64,000 nucleotides of DNA, from positions 124,001 through 188,000 of the forward strand of contig NZ_JAHZST010000003.1 in the NCBI RefSeq assembly GCF_019457885.1, read 5' to 3'. Origin of the DNA: Shewanella nanhaiensis. Lineage in GTDB: Bacteria > Pseudomonadota > Gammaproteobacteria > Enterobacterales > Shewanellaceae. The position numbers and the translations under genes are program-made. Below, one piece after another: positions 33,422 through 42,202 of this stretch. Under the pieces are notes generated by a model. The model was not told where the DNA came from. It was given only the letters and a program-made list of their open reading frames with translations, and searched no databases. Each line of letters starts with the position of its first letter. Within the stretch, counting starts at the first letter, position 1.

Positions 33422-34903
33422 TTATGTCCCACAGAAAGTTGTATAGGGACCAAAATCATTAGGTGCAGGCTCTGCATACTCCTGGGCACCTTTTTGAAGC
33501 GTAAAAGGCGTCGCCAGTACAGTAAGAAGCTGTTCAAAAGGCTGGTAATCTCCTCTCATCTCAGCGGCCTCAATAGCACGTTCAACCTGATGGTTCCTAG
33601 GAATATAGATAGGATTAGCACTGTTCATCATCTCTATACGCTTTGACACAGTTAACGACTCTTTAGCTAAACGCGTCTCCCACTCCCCTCTCCACACAAG
33701 AAACTTATCTGCATTATTAAACAGCTTTTGACTCTCATCACTACCACTTTGCAGATCTAACGCAAGCTGACGGAACAGTTGAGTAAAATCAACCTCTTCA
33801 CCAGACATGGATTCAAGCAGCTGTTCTCCGAGAGCAAAATCTCCCTCCTCCTGAGCCGACAGCCCAAGCTTACGTCTCATGCCAGCCGTCCAGTGTTGCT
33901 GGAACACCTCCCAAAAACCAGTAACAGCCGTTGTGGCAAGTGCAATCGCCTCATCCTGATCATCATGAATAAGCGGCAATAGCGTTTCGGCCAAACGCGC
34001 CAGATCCCACTGAGCCATCACAGGCTGATTATTATAGGAGTAGCGACCATCTCTATCGATTGAGCTAAATACAGTGTCAGAGCCGTAGTTATCCATAAAA
34101 GCGCAGGGACCATAGTCTATGGTTTCACCGCTAATGGTCATATTGTCAGTATTCATCACACCGTGGATAAAGCCAACCAGTAGCCACTTAGCCACCAGCT
34201 CAGCCTGTTTATCTCTAACGGCACATAAAAAATCAAAGTAGCGCTGCTTGCTCTCCTCTACCTTAGGGTAGTGACGAGCGATGGCATAATCGGCCAGCTG
34301 CTTCACCTTGTCATTTTCACCACGTGAGGCAAAAAACTGAAATGTCCCTACACGAAGATGACTGGATGCTACCCGAGTTAACACAGCCCCTGGCAGATAC
34401 TGGCTGCGCATCACAGATTCGCCAGTGGTGACCACAGCTAAGGCTCTGGTCGTTGGGATATCAAGGGCAAACATAGCCTCACTGACGATATATTCACGCA
34501 GTACGGCACCGAGTACTGCCTTACCATCTCCGCCCCGTGAAAATGGCGTTCGACCTGACCCCTTAAGCTGTATATCCAGACGATGACCATCTTTATCAAG
34601 CACTTCCCCCAGCAGCAAGGCGCGGCCATCCCCCAGTTGTGGGCTGAATCCACCAAATTGATGGCCGGCATAGACTTGGGCTAACGGCGACGAACCTGAA
34701 GGAGCAATAGTACCCGATAGCACCTGGGCAAGTGAGATAGGGTCAGCATTGGTCAAACCCACTCTGTTAGCCAGTGCATCATTGAGCTTTATTAGCTTAG
34801 GATCAGGCGCCTTCGCTCCAGAGCAAGCAACATAAAAACCTTCCAGCTTATCGAAATAACTATTGTCGAATGTTAATCCCAGATCGATCTCTTTATCGCT
34901 CAT
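33422..34903 (-). CDS. selO: Protein adenylyltransferase SelO (YdiU)
   Basis: 493 residues from the ATG at 34903 (a TTG at 34915 would add four). SelO is a pseudokinase-fold enzyme that transfers AMP to Ser/Thr/Tyr of target proteins, linked to oxidative stress. Seen are QLGDGRALLLGE, the lysine-bearing QLKGSGRTPFSRGGDG, EYIVSEAMFALDIPTTRALAVV, and the metal-binding GVMNTDNM / IDYGPCAFMD. The C-terminus ends in Cys-Gly-Thr. This places Cys at the position of the redox-active Sec/Cys of the family. Length fits (E. coli YdiU 478). The MsrA gene at 35021 lies upstream on the same strand, in keeping with a redox theme. Confidence 0.93.
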   Translation of the reverse strand: MSDKEIDLGLTFDNSYFDKLEGFYVACSGAKAPDPKLIKLNDALANRVGLTNADPISLAQVLSGTIAPSGSSPLAQVYAGHQFGGFSPQLGDGRALLLGEVLDKDGHRLDIQLKGSGRTPFSRGGDGKAVLGAVLREYIVSEAMFALDIPTTRALAVVTTGESVMRSQYLPGAVLTRVASSHLRVGTFQFFASRGENDKVKQLADYAIARHYPKVEESKQRYFDFLCAVRDKQAELVAKWLLVGFIHGVMNTDNMTISGETIDYGPCAFMDNYGSDTVFSSIDRDGRYSYNNQPVMAQWDLARLAETLLPLIHDDQDEAIALATTAVTGFWEVFQQHWTAGMRRKLGLSAQEEGDFALGEQLLESMSGEEVDFTQLFRQLALDLQSGSDESQKLFNNADKFLVWRGEWETRLAKESLTVSKRIEMMNSANPIYIPRNHQVERAIEAAEMRGDYQPFEQLLTVLATPFTLQKGAQEYAEPAPNDFGPYTTFCGT

Positions 34904-35020
34904 CTTTATGTCCAATTGCTTAATAACTATTATTGACTTTACTCAATAACAGTCGCCAAAAGAAAGGGCCAGTATATGACTGACCCTAAGTTTAGTAAAA
35001 AAGAGAAGCCTTAACGGCTA

Positions 35021-35521
35021 TCACTCTTCACTTGGCAAAACCCAGTCCGGTCGAGGGAAATGGCATGTATACCCGTTCGGCCTCAATTCCAGATAATCTT
35101 GATGTTCAGGCTCCGCCTCCCAAAAATCACCCGCAGGGACCAACTCAGTCACCACAGGTCCAGGCCAGATCCCAGATGCATCCATGCGGACAATCATCTT
35201 CTGTGCCTGCTCTTTCTGCTCATTTGAATCATAAAAGATCGCTGAACGATAAGATGAGCCTCTATCATTACCCTGCCTGTTAGGCGTAGACGGATCATGA
35301 ATTTGAAAGAAGAAAGCGAGGATCTCATTGAAACTAGTTCGCGTGTTATCGAATAAGATCTCTATCCCTTCAGCGTGGGTACCGTGGTTTCTATAAGTGG
35401 CATTAACCACATCACCACCGGTATAACCCACTCTCGTAGCAATCACGCCTTCACGCTTACGAATAAGATCTTGCATCCCCCAAAAGCACCCACCAGCTAA
35501 GATGGCTCTTTCTATTGCCAT
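35021..35521 (-). CDS. msrA: Peptide methionine sulfoxide reductase MsrA
   Basis: 166 residues from the ATG at 35521. I chose it because GAGGAG lies eight bases upstream and the sequence begins [20 protein letters not shown] longer frame to 35653 has no support. The catalytic cysteine is in GGCFWG, and [26 protein letters not shown] and [12 protein letters not shown] follow, as in canonical MsrA. It reduces Met-S-sulfoxide with thioredoxin. It lies 117 bp upstream of selO on the same strand. The second MsrA at 31068 is a divergent paralogue. Confidence 0.92.
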   Translation of the reverse strand: MAIERAILAGGCFWGMQDLIRKREGVIATRVGYTGGDVVNATYRNHGTHAEGIEILFDNTRTSFNEILAFFFQIHDPSTPNRQGNDRGSSYRSAIFYDSNEQKEQAQKMIVRMDASGIWPGPVVTELVPAGDFWEAEPEHQDYLELRPNGYTCHFPRPDWVLPSEE

Positions 35522-35933
35522 AATAATTTCTCCTCGGTTGGAATTTGGCTGACAGATGAACATTTCATTATCAACAACACTAGGTATAGACCCTGCTTGA
35601 TAGGAAAAAATTTCACCCCTGAATATCCCTGAGATCATAGGCCCATCTATCAAAGTGAATAATAGAAATAAAATACTCCCCTGAAACCATAATCTTGATT
35701 ATGACCCCAAAATAAAACAAATTAAAAAAACCAAAGTCTGCCATTAGCTTAGTAACAGTTCATACTTTACCATTATTTAAATTAAGCTTTCTAGATTTGT
35801 GCTTTAGCTCACAGTAGATAAAGTAATTTGGTGGATAATGCGCCCCCTTAACCGTACGTAATCTGTACAAAAGATTACTAGTTAGATCAACATATATCAC
35901 GTTTGCGACAACGTCCCCTTAGAGAGTACAGCC
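35522..35933. other. Divergent intergenic region between msrA and EAL gene
   Basis: About 410 bp, AT-rich. No gene. It carries a good CRP-like box (35798-35813) on the EAL side and presumably both promoters. Confidence 0.55.
35798..35813 (+). promoter_or_regulatory. CRP-like box TGTGC-N6-TCACA
   Basis: TGTGCtttagcTCACA differs from the CRP consensus TGTGA-N6-TCACA at one position, with TTs and As in the flanks as is usual. It lies about 120 bp upstream of the EAL-protein start codon, a position suiting activation. Confidence 0.55.
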
Positions 35934-37559
35934 TTGCTAATTAAGCAATCCAAGCATCAAACTCATTGGTGCAAAGCTCCTTGGCTTCATACCTTGCTTA
36001 TCTTTATTATCCCTTTACTCTTGGTGGCGTTAATTCATCCGCAAATAGCACAATATGAGCTTGAATCAAAACTTCAACAGGATTTAGCCCTGCTTGAACA
36101 ATCTATGCTTAAACAGACCATCTCAGCGGCAACACCTGAGGGAAAAGCGAACTTGTCACTGCTCTCATGGAGCTGTAACGAGGCCGATATTGCCCTGTTA
36201 AGGAGCACTGAGTTTAGCCCAAAGATGGTGCGCCTAGTTCAGATGGAGCTGGCGAATGGCTTAAAATGTTCAAATTTGCCCTCTCCGTATAATTATTTGG
36301 CAAAGAAAACAAAAAAAATTCCTCTAACCGAGATAAAGATCAGTACATCAAATGATCAAAATCCTTTTTTCCGTGACTTTATTTTTGAGTTCCCTGTTGG
36401 TGAACACAGCTTAATTGCCATCACTAACAGCACGGTATTCAACAGCTTTCTCACTGAGCTCTGCCCTAACTGTTATCAGGTAGATATCCAGTACCATGGG
36501 TTGCCTTTGGTGTCACGGGGAAAACAAACCGTATCTAACACTAAAAATAGTAGAACTGTTAGCCGTTACATTCCCGCATTGGATCTGACTCAAACATTGA
36601 ACAGTGGCGATGCTATGTATCAGCTCTTTTATGACAAAATTTGGCTTAACTTAGTTTGCCTAAGCTTAGTTTTATCATCTCTAGGCGCTATCAGTTACTG
36701 GCATTGGCAGCAGCGCCGTATATCTTTGGAAAGTATGCTGGTCAATGGATTAAAAAACAGTGAATTTATCCCTTTTTATCAACCAATCATAGATACCCGT
36801 AGCAATCAAATTGTGGGACAGGAGATGCTGGTTCGCTGGCGTAGAAGCGATGGTAACTTGGTCCTGCCGAATCAATTTATCCCCTATGCGGAGGATTCAG
36901 GACTGATTATTCCTATAACGGAATCAACCCTAGCGCAGGTCAAGCGGGACATGCCCAAACTGCTTGGATGGGTCAGTATTAACATTGTTGCCGAACATCT
37001 TGAAAAGGGGCTGCTTAGTCAATGGCTTGATAAACATGAAAGCTGTGATACTCAAAGATTATGTTTTGAGTTAACGGAGCGCAAGCCGATGGAGAACTTT
37101 GAACAAGCCACTATTGAGATCGAGCGGCTCGCTTCTCAATGCCAAGGCTTTAAACTCGATGATTTCGGTACAGGATTTGGCGGATTCAGTTACTTGCAAA
37201 AACTAGGATTTAACAGCATTAAGATAGATAAGATGTTTATCGACACCATAGGCACTGACGATTTAAAAGCTGGCGTACTGAAATCAATTATCGCTTTTGG
37301 GCATGAGTCAAAGATGGAGATGATTGCTGAAGGCGTCGAAACTCAAGTTCAGGCAGACTACCTTAGTGAACGTGGTGTATATCTACATCAAGGCTATCTC
37401 TATTCCCAACCTGTTGGCTTAGATGAATTACAACACTTTTATGATCTACACCTGAATAAAGAGAGAGCTCATAACACATTAAATAAAGCCGGATTTGCAT
37501 TAACCAGAAGGTTTCCACTAAAAAAGATAAAATTCCCTAAACCTCCTAATCTACTGTAA
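35934..37559 (+). CDS. c-di-GMP phosphodiesterase, CSS-motif sensor plus EAL domain
   Basis: 541 residues. A membrane segment (about 18-38) precedes a periplasmic CSS-motif domain (LSWSCNEAD with paired cysteines and NCYQ near 185) and a second membrane segment (about 243-262), followed by a cytoplasmic EAL domain. Catalytic elements are seen: QEMLVRW (EAL variant EML), SINIV, FELTER, LDDFGTGFGG with both Asp residues, IKIDKMFI, and AEGVETQ. An active c-di-GMP hydrolase is therefore likely. CSS-type sensors respond to the disulfide state of the periplasmic domain. The start is a TTG with AGAGAG seven bases upstream. A CRP-like box precedes it. Confidence 0.9.
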   Translation: MLIKQSKHQTHWCKAPWLHTLLIFIIPLLLVALIHPQIAQYELESKLQQDLALLEQSMLKQTISAATPEGKANLSLLSWSCNEADIALLRSTEFSPKMVRLVQMELANGLKCSNLPSPYNYLAKKTKKIPLTEIKISTSNDQNPFFRDFIFEFPVGEHSLIAITNSTVFNSFLTELCPNCYQVDIQYHGLPLVSRGKQTVSNTKNSRTVSRYIPALDLTQTLNSGDAMYQLFYDKIWLNLVCLSLVLSSLGAISYWHWQQRRISLESMLVNGLKNSEFIPFYQPIIDTRSNQIVGQEMLVRWRRSDGNLVLPNQFIPYAEDSGLIIPITESTLAQVKRDMPKLLGWVSINIVAEHLEKGLLSQWLDKHESCDTQRLCFELTERKPMENFEQATIEIERLASQCQGFKLDDFGTGFGGFSYLQKLGFNSIKIDKMFIDTIGTDDLKAGVLKSIIAFGHESKMEMIAEGVETQVQADYLSERGVYLHQGYLYSQPVGLDELQHFYDLHLNKERAHNTLNKAGFALTRRFPLKKIKFPKPPNLL

Positions 37560-37562
37560 TCA

Positions 37563-37827
37563 ATACCCAAGCTACCTCAAGATGCTCGTTTCAGAGCTCC
37601 CGTAGGATAGCTGAACAAGGCAGTGATTGAGAATAATGGTTATTCCCTTATTGATATCAGTAACACAGTGCAGATATTCTACGGGAACTCCCGAAGGGCA
37701 TGGCGAGAAGCAACATTTTTCTGTGTTATGAAATATTGAATTAGAATAACTAGTCCTACTATTTCATGCCTTGAACTCTGTCACTTCTCAACATGCTGAA
37801 TCCTGCACCTTGAAGTTGTTTGAGTAT
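37563..37827. mobile_element. MITE-like element with 32-bp terminal inverted repeats
   Basis: The 32-bp ends ATACCCAAGCTACCTCAAG... (37563-37594) and ...CTTGAAGTTGTTTGAGTAT (37796-37827) are inverted repeats matching at 24 of 32 positions. A second inverted pair lies inside: GAGCTCCCGTAG near 37594 and CTACGGGAACTC near 37677. There is no open frame. Length (265 bp) and foldback structure suit a non-autonomous element. It fills the gap between the EAL gene and the AraC gene. Confidence 0.65.
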
Positions 37828-37889
37828 ATACTCCCGCTTTATAGAAGCGGGAAGCATCCCACTAAAAGGTTAGCCCAGTTATAAAAACA

Positions 37890-38675
37890 TCAGTTTTTTA
37901 GTTTCATATATCGCTTTGGCGGCTTACCTAATGTTTTCTTAAAAAAGGTAATAAAGGCACTTACAGACTCATAACCTAAATCTTCCGCGATCCGCTGCAC
38001 CGTTTCACCTAAGGCAAGCTTCTGTAGTGCCAGTACAATATGTAGCTGGCCTCTCCAGCGACCAAATGTCAACCCCGTCTCCTGTTTAGTCAACCGGGCT
38101 AAGGTACGTTCACTCATGGCATATTGCCTCGCCCACTCGCCGACGCTGCGTCTGTCGTCGGGAGTAGTCATGAGTTGAGCTGCTATGGCATTGAGTCTAG
38201 GTTCAATCGGTGTAGGAAAATCGAAATGTTCAGTGGGCATATTTCGCAGTTGCTCTATTAGCACCCCAACTAATCTAGCTGTGGCACTCTCATCAAGGTA
38301 GCGCTGATCTTGCTCCGTTAAATGGACGATTAGCTCCCTGAGCAGTGGAGATATTGACAGAGTACAGCTTCTATCGGGCATTCCGTTAATATCAGGGTCG
38401 ATAAACAACATACACACATCTGCATTGCTAGAGATACGATTACTGTGTGGCACTTGACTTGGGATCCACGCAGCACAATGCGCTGGAACCATCCAGATGG
38501 CATCTGCAATTTTACACTTCACATATCCACTCAAAGCCAGCACTAGCTGACATTTATGGTGTTGATGAAATGGTGTCTCCGCCTCATGCTCCCCTCCTGT
38601 TGCTCGCAACGAGACCACTTTTTGCGGATAGCTATCAGAATCAAAGTCTGGAAAGTTGGGGGATTTAGCTGACAT
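37890..38675 (-). CDS. AraC-family regulator with N-terminal cupin
   Basis: 261 residues. The N-terminal half is an AraC-type cupin (HQHHKCQLVLALSGYVKC, AAWIPSQVPHSNRI). The C-terminal half has two helix-turn-helix motifs (SERTLARLTKQETGL, VQRIAEDLGYESVSAFITFFKKTLG). It is divergent from the MFS gene at 38780 with about 100 bp between. This arrangement is common for a local regulator of an exporter, which is inference. The effector is unknown. Confidence 0.92.
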   Translation of the reverse strand: MSAKSPNFPDFDSDSYPQKVVSLRATGGEHEAETPFHQHHKCQLVLALSGYVKCKIADAIWMVPAHCAAWIPSQVPHSNRISSNADVCMLFIDPDINGMPDRSCTLSISPLLRELIVHLTEQDQRYLDESATARLVGVLIEQLRNMPTEHFDFPTPIEPRLNAIAAQLMTTPDDRRSVGEWARQYAMSERTLARLTKQETGLTFGRWRGQLHIVLALQKLALGETVQRIAEDLGYESVSAFITFFKKTLGKPPKRYMKLKN

Positions 38676-38779
38676 GAATTGACCGTTTTTAGATATATGA
38701 AGTCACTATATCTCAATTCAGTAGCCGAGTTAGCATTTAATATAACTAAATCATCAACTGCAATATTAGGACCTCCTTA

Positions 38780-40018
38780 GTGACACAAGATCAAACCTCC
38801 CGGCTCACCAGTACCGCTTACCTACTACTTGGAGTGCTACTAATCGCAATTAGCCTACGCAGTCCAATCACAGGTGTCGGGCCGCTACTCGACCTCATCA
38901 GGGAACAGCTTCACTTATCAGCGACGCAAGCGGGCATGTTAACCACACTTCCCCTGTTAGCTTTCGCATTTTTCTCACCACTTGCATCCAAGCTGGCTCA
39001 AAAAAAAGGGCTAGAACACGCCCTAATGATCTCATTATTTCTGCTTCTAGCTGGCATAACCGTTCGGTCACAAGGCTCTGGTGCAGCCCTGTTTATCGGC
39101 ACCTTAATCATTGGAGCTGGGATAGCCATCGCCAATGTATTGCTACCGAGTTTAATGAAGCGAGACTTTCCAAATAGAGTGGCGACTATCACCTCAATCT
39201 ATGTATTAATGATGGGTGTGGGCTCGGCTCTGAGTGCCAGTTTAGCGATCCCTTTGACTCATGTTGCCGAAAACCTAAGCATAAAACTGATCCCGACTTG
39301 GGCTTTCTCCCTAGGGAGTATCATCCTATTCCCCATTATTGCGATTCTCATCTGGCTACCTCAGATGCGCAATCACACTCCTGCTGCTGAAAATACCAGT
39401 CAACTAGATAGCCACAGCTATCTATGGTGCTCTCCTAGTGCCTGGCATATCACGCTATTCTTAGCTCTTAACTCGTTTCTGATGTATATCTTCATTAGCT
39501 GGTTTCCCACCATCTTGGTCGACACAGGTTACAGCCATGAGGAGGCTGGTATCATTCATGGTTTACTGCAGCTGTTTACCGCAGTTCCAGCCATTGTATT
39601 GATACCTATCATGTCTAGAATTCAAGATAAACGCCTGCTGAGCTTAGGTTTAACCCTTTCAGGCATGATCGCGGTAATTGGACTTATCTTAGCCCCCTCT
39701 CTTGCGATATTGTGGGCCATGTTATTTGGTTTTGGTGCTGGCGGCGGGTTTATAGTCGCATTAGCTTTGATAAGCCTTCGCACCACAGATGCACACCAAG
39801 CAGCAACACTATCTGGTATGGCGCAATCCCTAGGTTACTTATTGGCTGCGACAGGCCCCATCATCATGGGCGCGGTGCATGAATATACAGGCAGTTGGAC
39901 ACCTCCCTTGATACTCTGCGCTATAGCTAATTTTCTCTGGAGCATATTTTCACTTCTTGCATCCAAAAATGAGACCATATATAAGCAGCCTAAGCAGTCA
40001 CTTCAATCGGTTCAATAG
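38780..40018 (+). CDS. MFS transporter of the CynX/NimT type
   Basis: 412 residues with 12 membrane segments. Segments such as AISLRSPITGVGPLLDLIRE near the N-terminus and GFGAGGGFIVALALISLRTTDAHQAATLSGMAQSLGYLLAATGP in helix 10 match the CynX/NimT group (cyanate, 2-nitroimidazole or drug transport). The start is a GTG with AGGA eight bases upstream. It is divergent from the AraC regulator. The substrate is unknown. Confidence 0.9.
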   Translation: MTQDQTSRLTSTAYLLLGVLLIAISLRSPITGVGPLLDLIREQLHLSATQAGMLTTLPLLAFAFFSPLASKLAQKKGLEHALMISLFLLLAGITVRSQGSGAALFIGTLIIGAGIAIANVLLPSLMKRDFPNRVATITSIYVLMMGVGSALSASLAIPLTHVAENLSIKLIPTWAFSLGSIILFPIIAILIWLPQMRNHTPAAENTSQLDSHSYLWCSPSAWHITLFLALNSFLMYIFISWFPTILVDTGYSHEEAGIIHGLLQLFTAVPAIVLIPIMSRIQDKRLLSLGLTLSGMIAVIGLILAPSLAILWAMLFGFGAGGGFIVALALISLRTTDAHQAATLSGMAQSLGYLLAATGPIIMGAVHEYTGSWTPPLILCAIANFLWSIFSLLASKNETIYKQPKQSLQSVQ

Positions 40019-40025
40019 AGTAAGA

Positions 40026-40057
40026 AAAGGTGCCCATAAACCATCTCGGGCACCTTT
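40026..40057. terminator. Bidirectional terminator between MFS and porin genes
   Basis: AAAGGTGCCC and GGGCACCTTT pair perfectly (10 bp) around a 12-base loop, between convergent genes. On the minus strand the stem is followed by TCTTAC after the TTT, on the plus strand by GAA, so termination relies mainly on the T's within the stem. Confidence 0.65.
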
Positions 40058-40133
40058 GAACTGCCAAGGTTCTAACTCATTAAAATAGGTACGCTTTATT
40101 CTCTAACATCGCAACGAACCAACTAGCCATGAA

Positions 40134-41204
40134 TTAGAAGTCAAACTGCACGCCTAATATGACTGTATCCGCCGCAATGAATAACTCTTCAGCTTCATCT
40201 CCCCACATGCTGTATTCAGCATAAAATCGACCATATTTATGGGGGTAAATAACATCAATAAGTAGATGATCAGTATCGACATTCACATTGCTTGGAGAGG
40301 TCATATCAACAATTGAGTAAGCGGCTTGTATCTGCACCTCGCTAAATTTATATCCAGCGTAGATCTCATAAACTTGCTCTTCAACCATCTCACCAGCAGC
40401 GGGCAAGCCTTCATAAAACCTAAGATCCTCTGACATCTGATAATGGGCAGCAATACTTAATTTGTCGTGGTTATATACCAGCTGAACTGAGTCAATACTG
40501 GCTTCCTCGACAAACGAGCTAACCTCAAACCGTGCTGCAGAGAGAGTAAAATCTTGCCACTTATATTTTGCCGCTATGTTGTAGCCCACTAAAGTTTCAC
40601 TGTCTGAACCATCAGCGCTTGCTTTCACGTCACCGTCATTGAGTATCGCCATCGCAGAGGCTTGAAAGCCATTAAGTTCGGGCGTGGTATAGGTGACCGC
40701 CCTGTCAGGCCTTAGCACCTCAACATAGTGACCGTTTCCAGCTTGGTCATAACCGAATAAACCATAACGGCTGGTGTGACAGATCACACCTGATGCCTCA
40801 TTAGTACAGCCTGCTGACTGGTCAACATCGGCAAAAATATCTATGGCATTATTGGTGTAATTCCACTGTGGCGAATACTGCTTACCTATGAGTAGAGAAC
40901 CATACTCACTCTCTAAGCCAATGTTAGCTAGCCTTGCACGTGAGTCGCTGCCAGCAAAAGAACCGTCACTGGTAAACAGCCTAAATTCAACGTTATAGCT
41001 AGCTTTTATGCCATCTAAAATCTCCGCACTTCCCGCAGCCCCCAAGCGAGAATAGTTATCCTTATACTCAAGCTCACCATTATTGGTATCTTGCACTTGT
41101 GCTCTAATCGTCCCATACCAATCAAACAGCTCACCAGCAGAGCTGCTAGAGGTGAATAGAACAATTGAAATCGCAATTAAATTTATAGTTTTATTATATT
41201 TCAT
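40134..41204 (-). CDS. General porin (Gram-negative porin family)
   Basis: 356 residues. A signal peptide ends near SSAGEL (about residue 24), then comes the 16-stranded barrel plan: LFDWYGTIRAQVQDT, NIGLESEYGSLLIGKQYSP, and the C-terminal VQFDF with terminal Phe. It acts as an outer-membrane channel. A CxxC-like pair (GCTNEASGVICHTS) in an extracellular loop is unusual and may form a disulfide. It is upstream of nothing on its strand and lies downstream of the catabolic cluster at 41470, with about 265 bp between; a palindrome TGTAAATATTTACA stands in that gap. A link to import of the cluster substrate is possible but only by position. Confidence 0.9.
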   Translation of the reverse strand: MKYNKTINLIAISIVLFTSSSSAGELFDWYGTIRAQVQDTNNGELEYKDNYSRLGAAGSAEILDGIKASYNVEFRLFTSDGSFAGSDSRARLANIGLESEYGSLLIGKQYSPQWNYTNNAIDIFADVDQSAGCTNEASGVICHTSRYGLFGYDQAGNGHYVEVLRPDRAVTYTTPELNGFQASAMAILNDGDVKASADGSDSETLVGYNIAAKYKWQDFTLSAARFEVSSFVEEASIDSVQLVYNHDKLSIAAHYQMSEDLRFYEGLPAAGEMVEEQVYEIYAGYKFSEVQIQAAYSIVDMTSPSNVNVDTDHLLIDVIYPHKYGRFYAEYSMWGDEAEELFIAADTVILGVQFDF

Positions 41205-41357
41205 AGTAGTTTCTAAACCTTTATTAAAATACTTGTAGATTTAAATTCCAACTCTATGAATGTTATTTAATGTTCGAAGTCACAACTAACCAGAAAGTTT
41301 CCAATAGATATTGAAGACCTACAATTAAGATTCAACAAAAATCATTCGAGCTGACAA

Positions 41358-41371
41358 TGTAAATATTTACA
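41358..41371. promoter_or_regulatory. Perfect palindrome TGTAAATATTTACA upstream of the porin gene
   Basis: 14-bp perfect palindrome in an AT-rich gap, about 155 bp before the porin start. It fits a dimeric regulator site. It is not a terminator, as there is no stable GC stem. Confidence 0.35.
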
Positions 41372-41469
41372 TCCACTCAAAACTATTACCAACGGTTAAT
41401 TTTTATTAATTAATAAATAAAACTTATCATTACTTTATTATTGACACATATTATAATAATAAAAACAGA

Positions 41470-42183
41470 TCAGCTCTTACAAGGTACTAAAATAGCTTGT
41501 GACGAACGTTTCAGTTTTTCCCAATCGCTAACCTGCACAGAGATCCCTTTAGTCCAAGATTCCTCTTGGTACCTCTTTAATCGAGTCGATGATAGATGTT
41601 GTTGATACTCATCTGAATTAGGCAGCTTAAAATGTGTATTACTAAACTCAATAGTAAGCCTCCTTTTACTATTTATCGCCAAGTCACTATTCGCTTCCTC
41701 TACTCTTTTAATATATATATCAGGAAGCTCATCACCCGAATTAAGCAGATATTTAATACCAATAGGTTCAAAAAAATCATTCCAACACGCATTAATGGAT
41801 ATACCATTCTTTGACAGTTTACAGAGCTCACCAAACGCTAACCATCGATTACAGCAATTATTAATATTTAACTTAACGCTATTTTCATCTAGTAACTTAT
41901 CAGAGATATATCCAAGAATTGTTGGAATATGACACAATATACTCTCATCGTTGAGATCAATATTAATTTCAACGGATGATTCAAAAGTGATATGACAAGG
42001 CTTGTTATTTTTATTTCCAAGATAATTAAGCGCATTAATAAAGTGCTTAATACCATGTAAACCGACCATCTCTAGGTCTGCAACCATATTGGCAATAAGA
42101 TCAGCTTCCCCATAAGGTAATCTCAATCCTTGAAAGGCTTTAGTGGCTACGCCCACCAACTCATTATGAGAGACTAAAATCAT
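41470..42183 (-). CDS. DUF3726-like protein, unknown function
   Basis: 237 residues from the ATG at 42183. I chose it because it begins MILVSHNELVGVATKAFQGLRLPYG, as expected for DUF3726 proteins, with GTGGAG nine bases upstream. A longer frame would overlap the upstream gene. It is cytoplasmic, with no known motif besides a His/Trp/Cys-rich centre (NNCCNRWLAFGELC). It is the last gene of the catabolic cluster (19 bp after the 573-residue protein gene). Its AT content is clearly higher than that of the upstream genes. I identify DUF3726 from memory of its N-terminus, so moderately sure. No function is known. Confidence 0.65.
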   Translation of the reverse strand: MILVSHNELVGVATKAFQGLRLPYGEADLIANMVADLEMVGLHGIKHFINALNYLGNKNNKPCHITFESSVEINIDLNDESILCHIPTILGYISDKLLDENSVKLNINNCCNRWLAFGELCKLSKNGISINACWNDFFEPIGIKYLLNSGDELPDIYIKRVEEANSDLAINSKRRLTIEFSNTHFKLPNSDEYQQHLSSTRLKRYQEESWTKGISVQVSDWEKLKRSSQAILVPCKS

Positions 42184-42202
42184 ACATCTTGCTCCACAGT
42201 AC

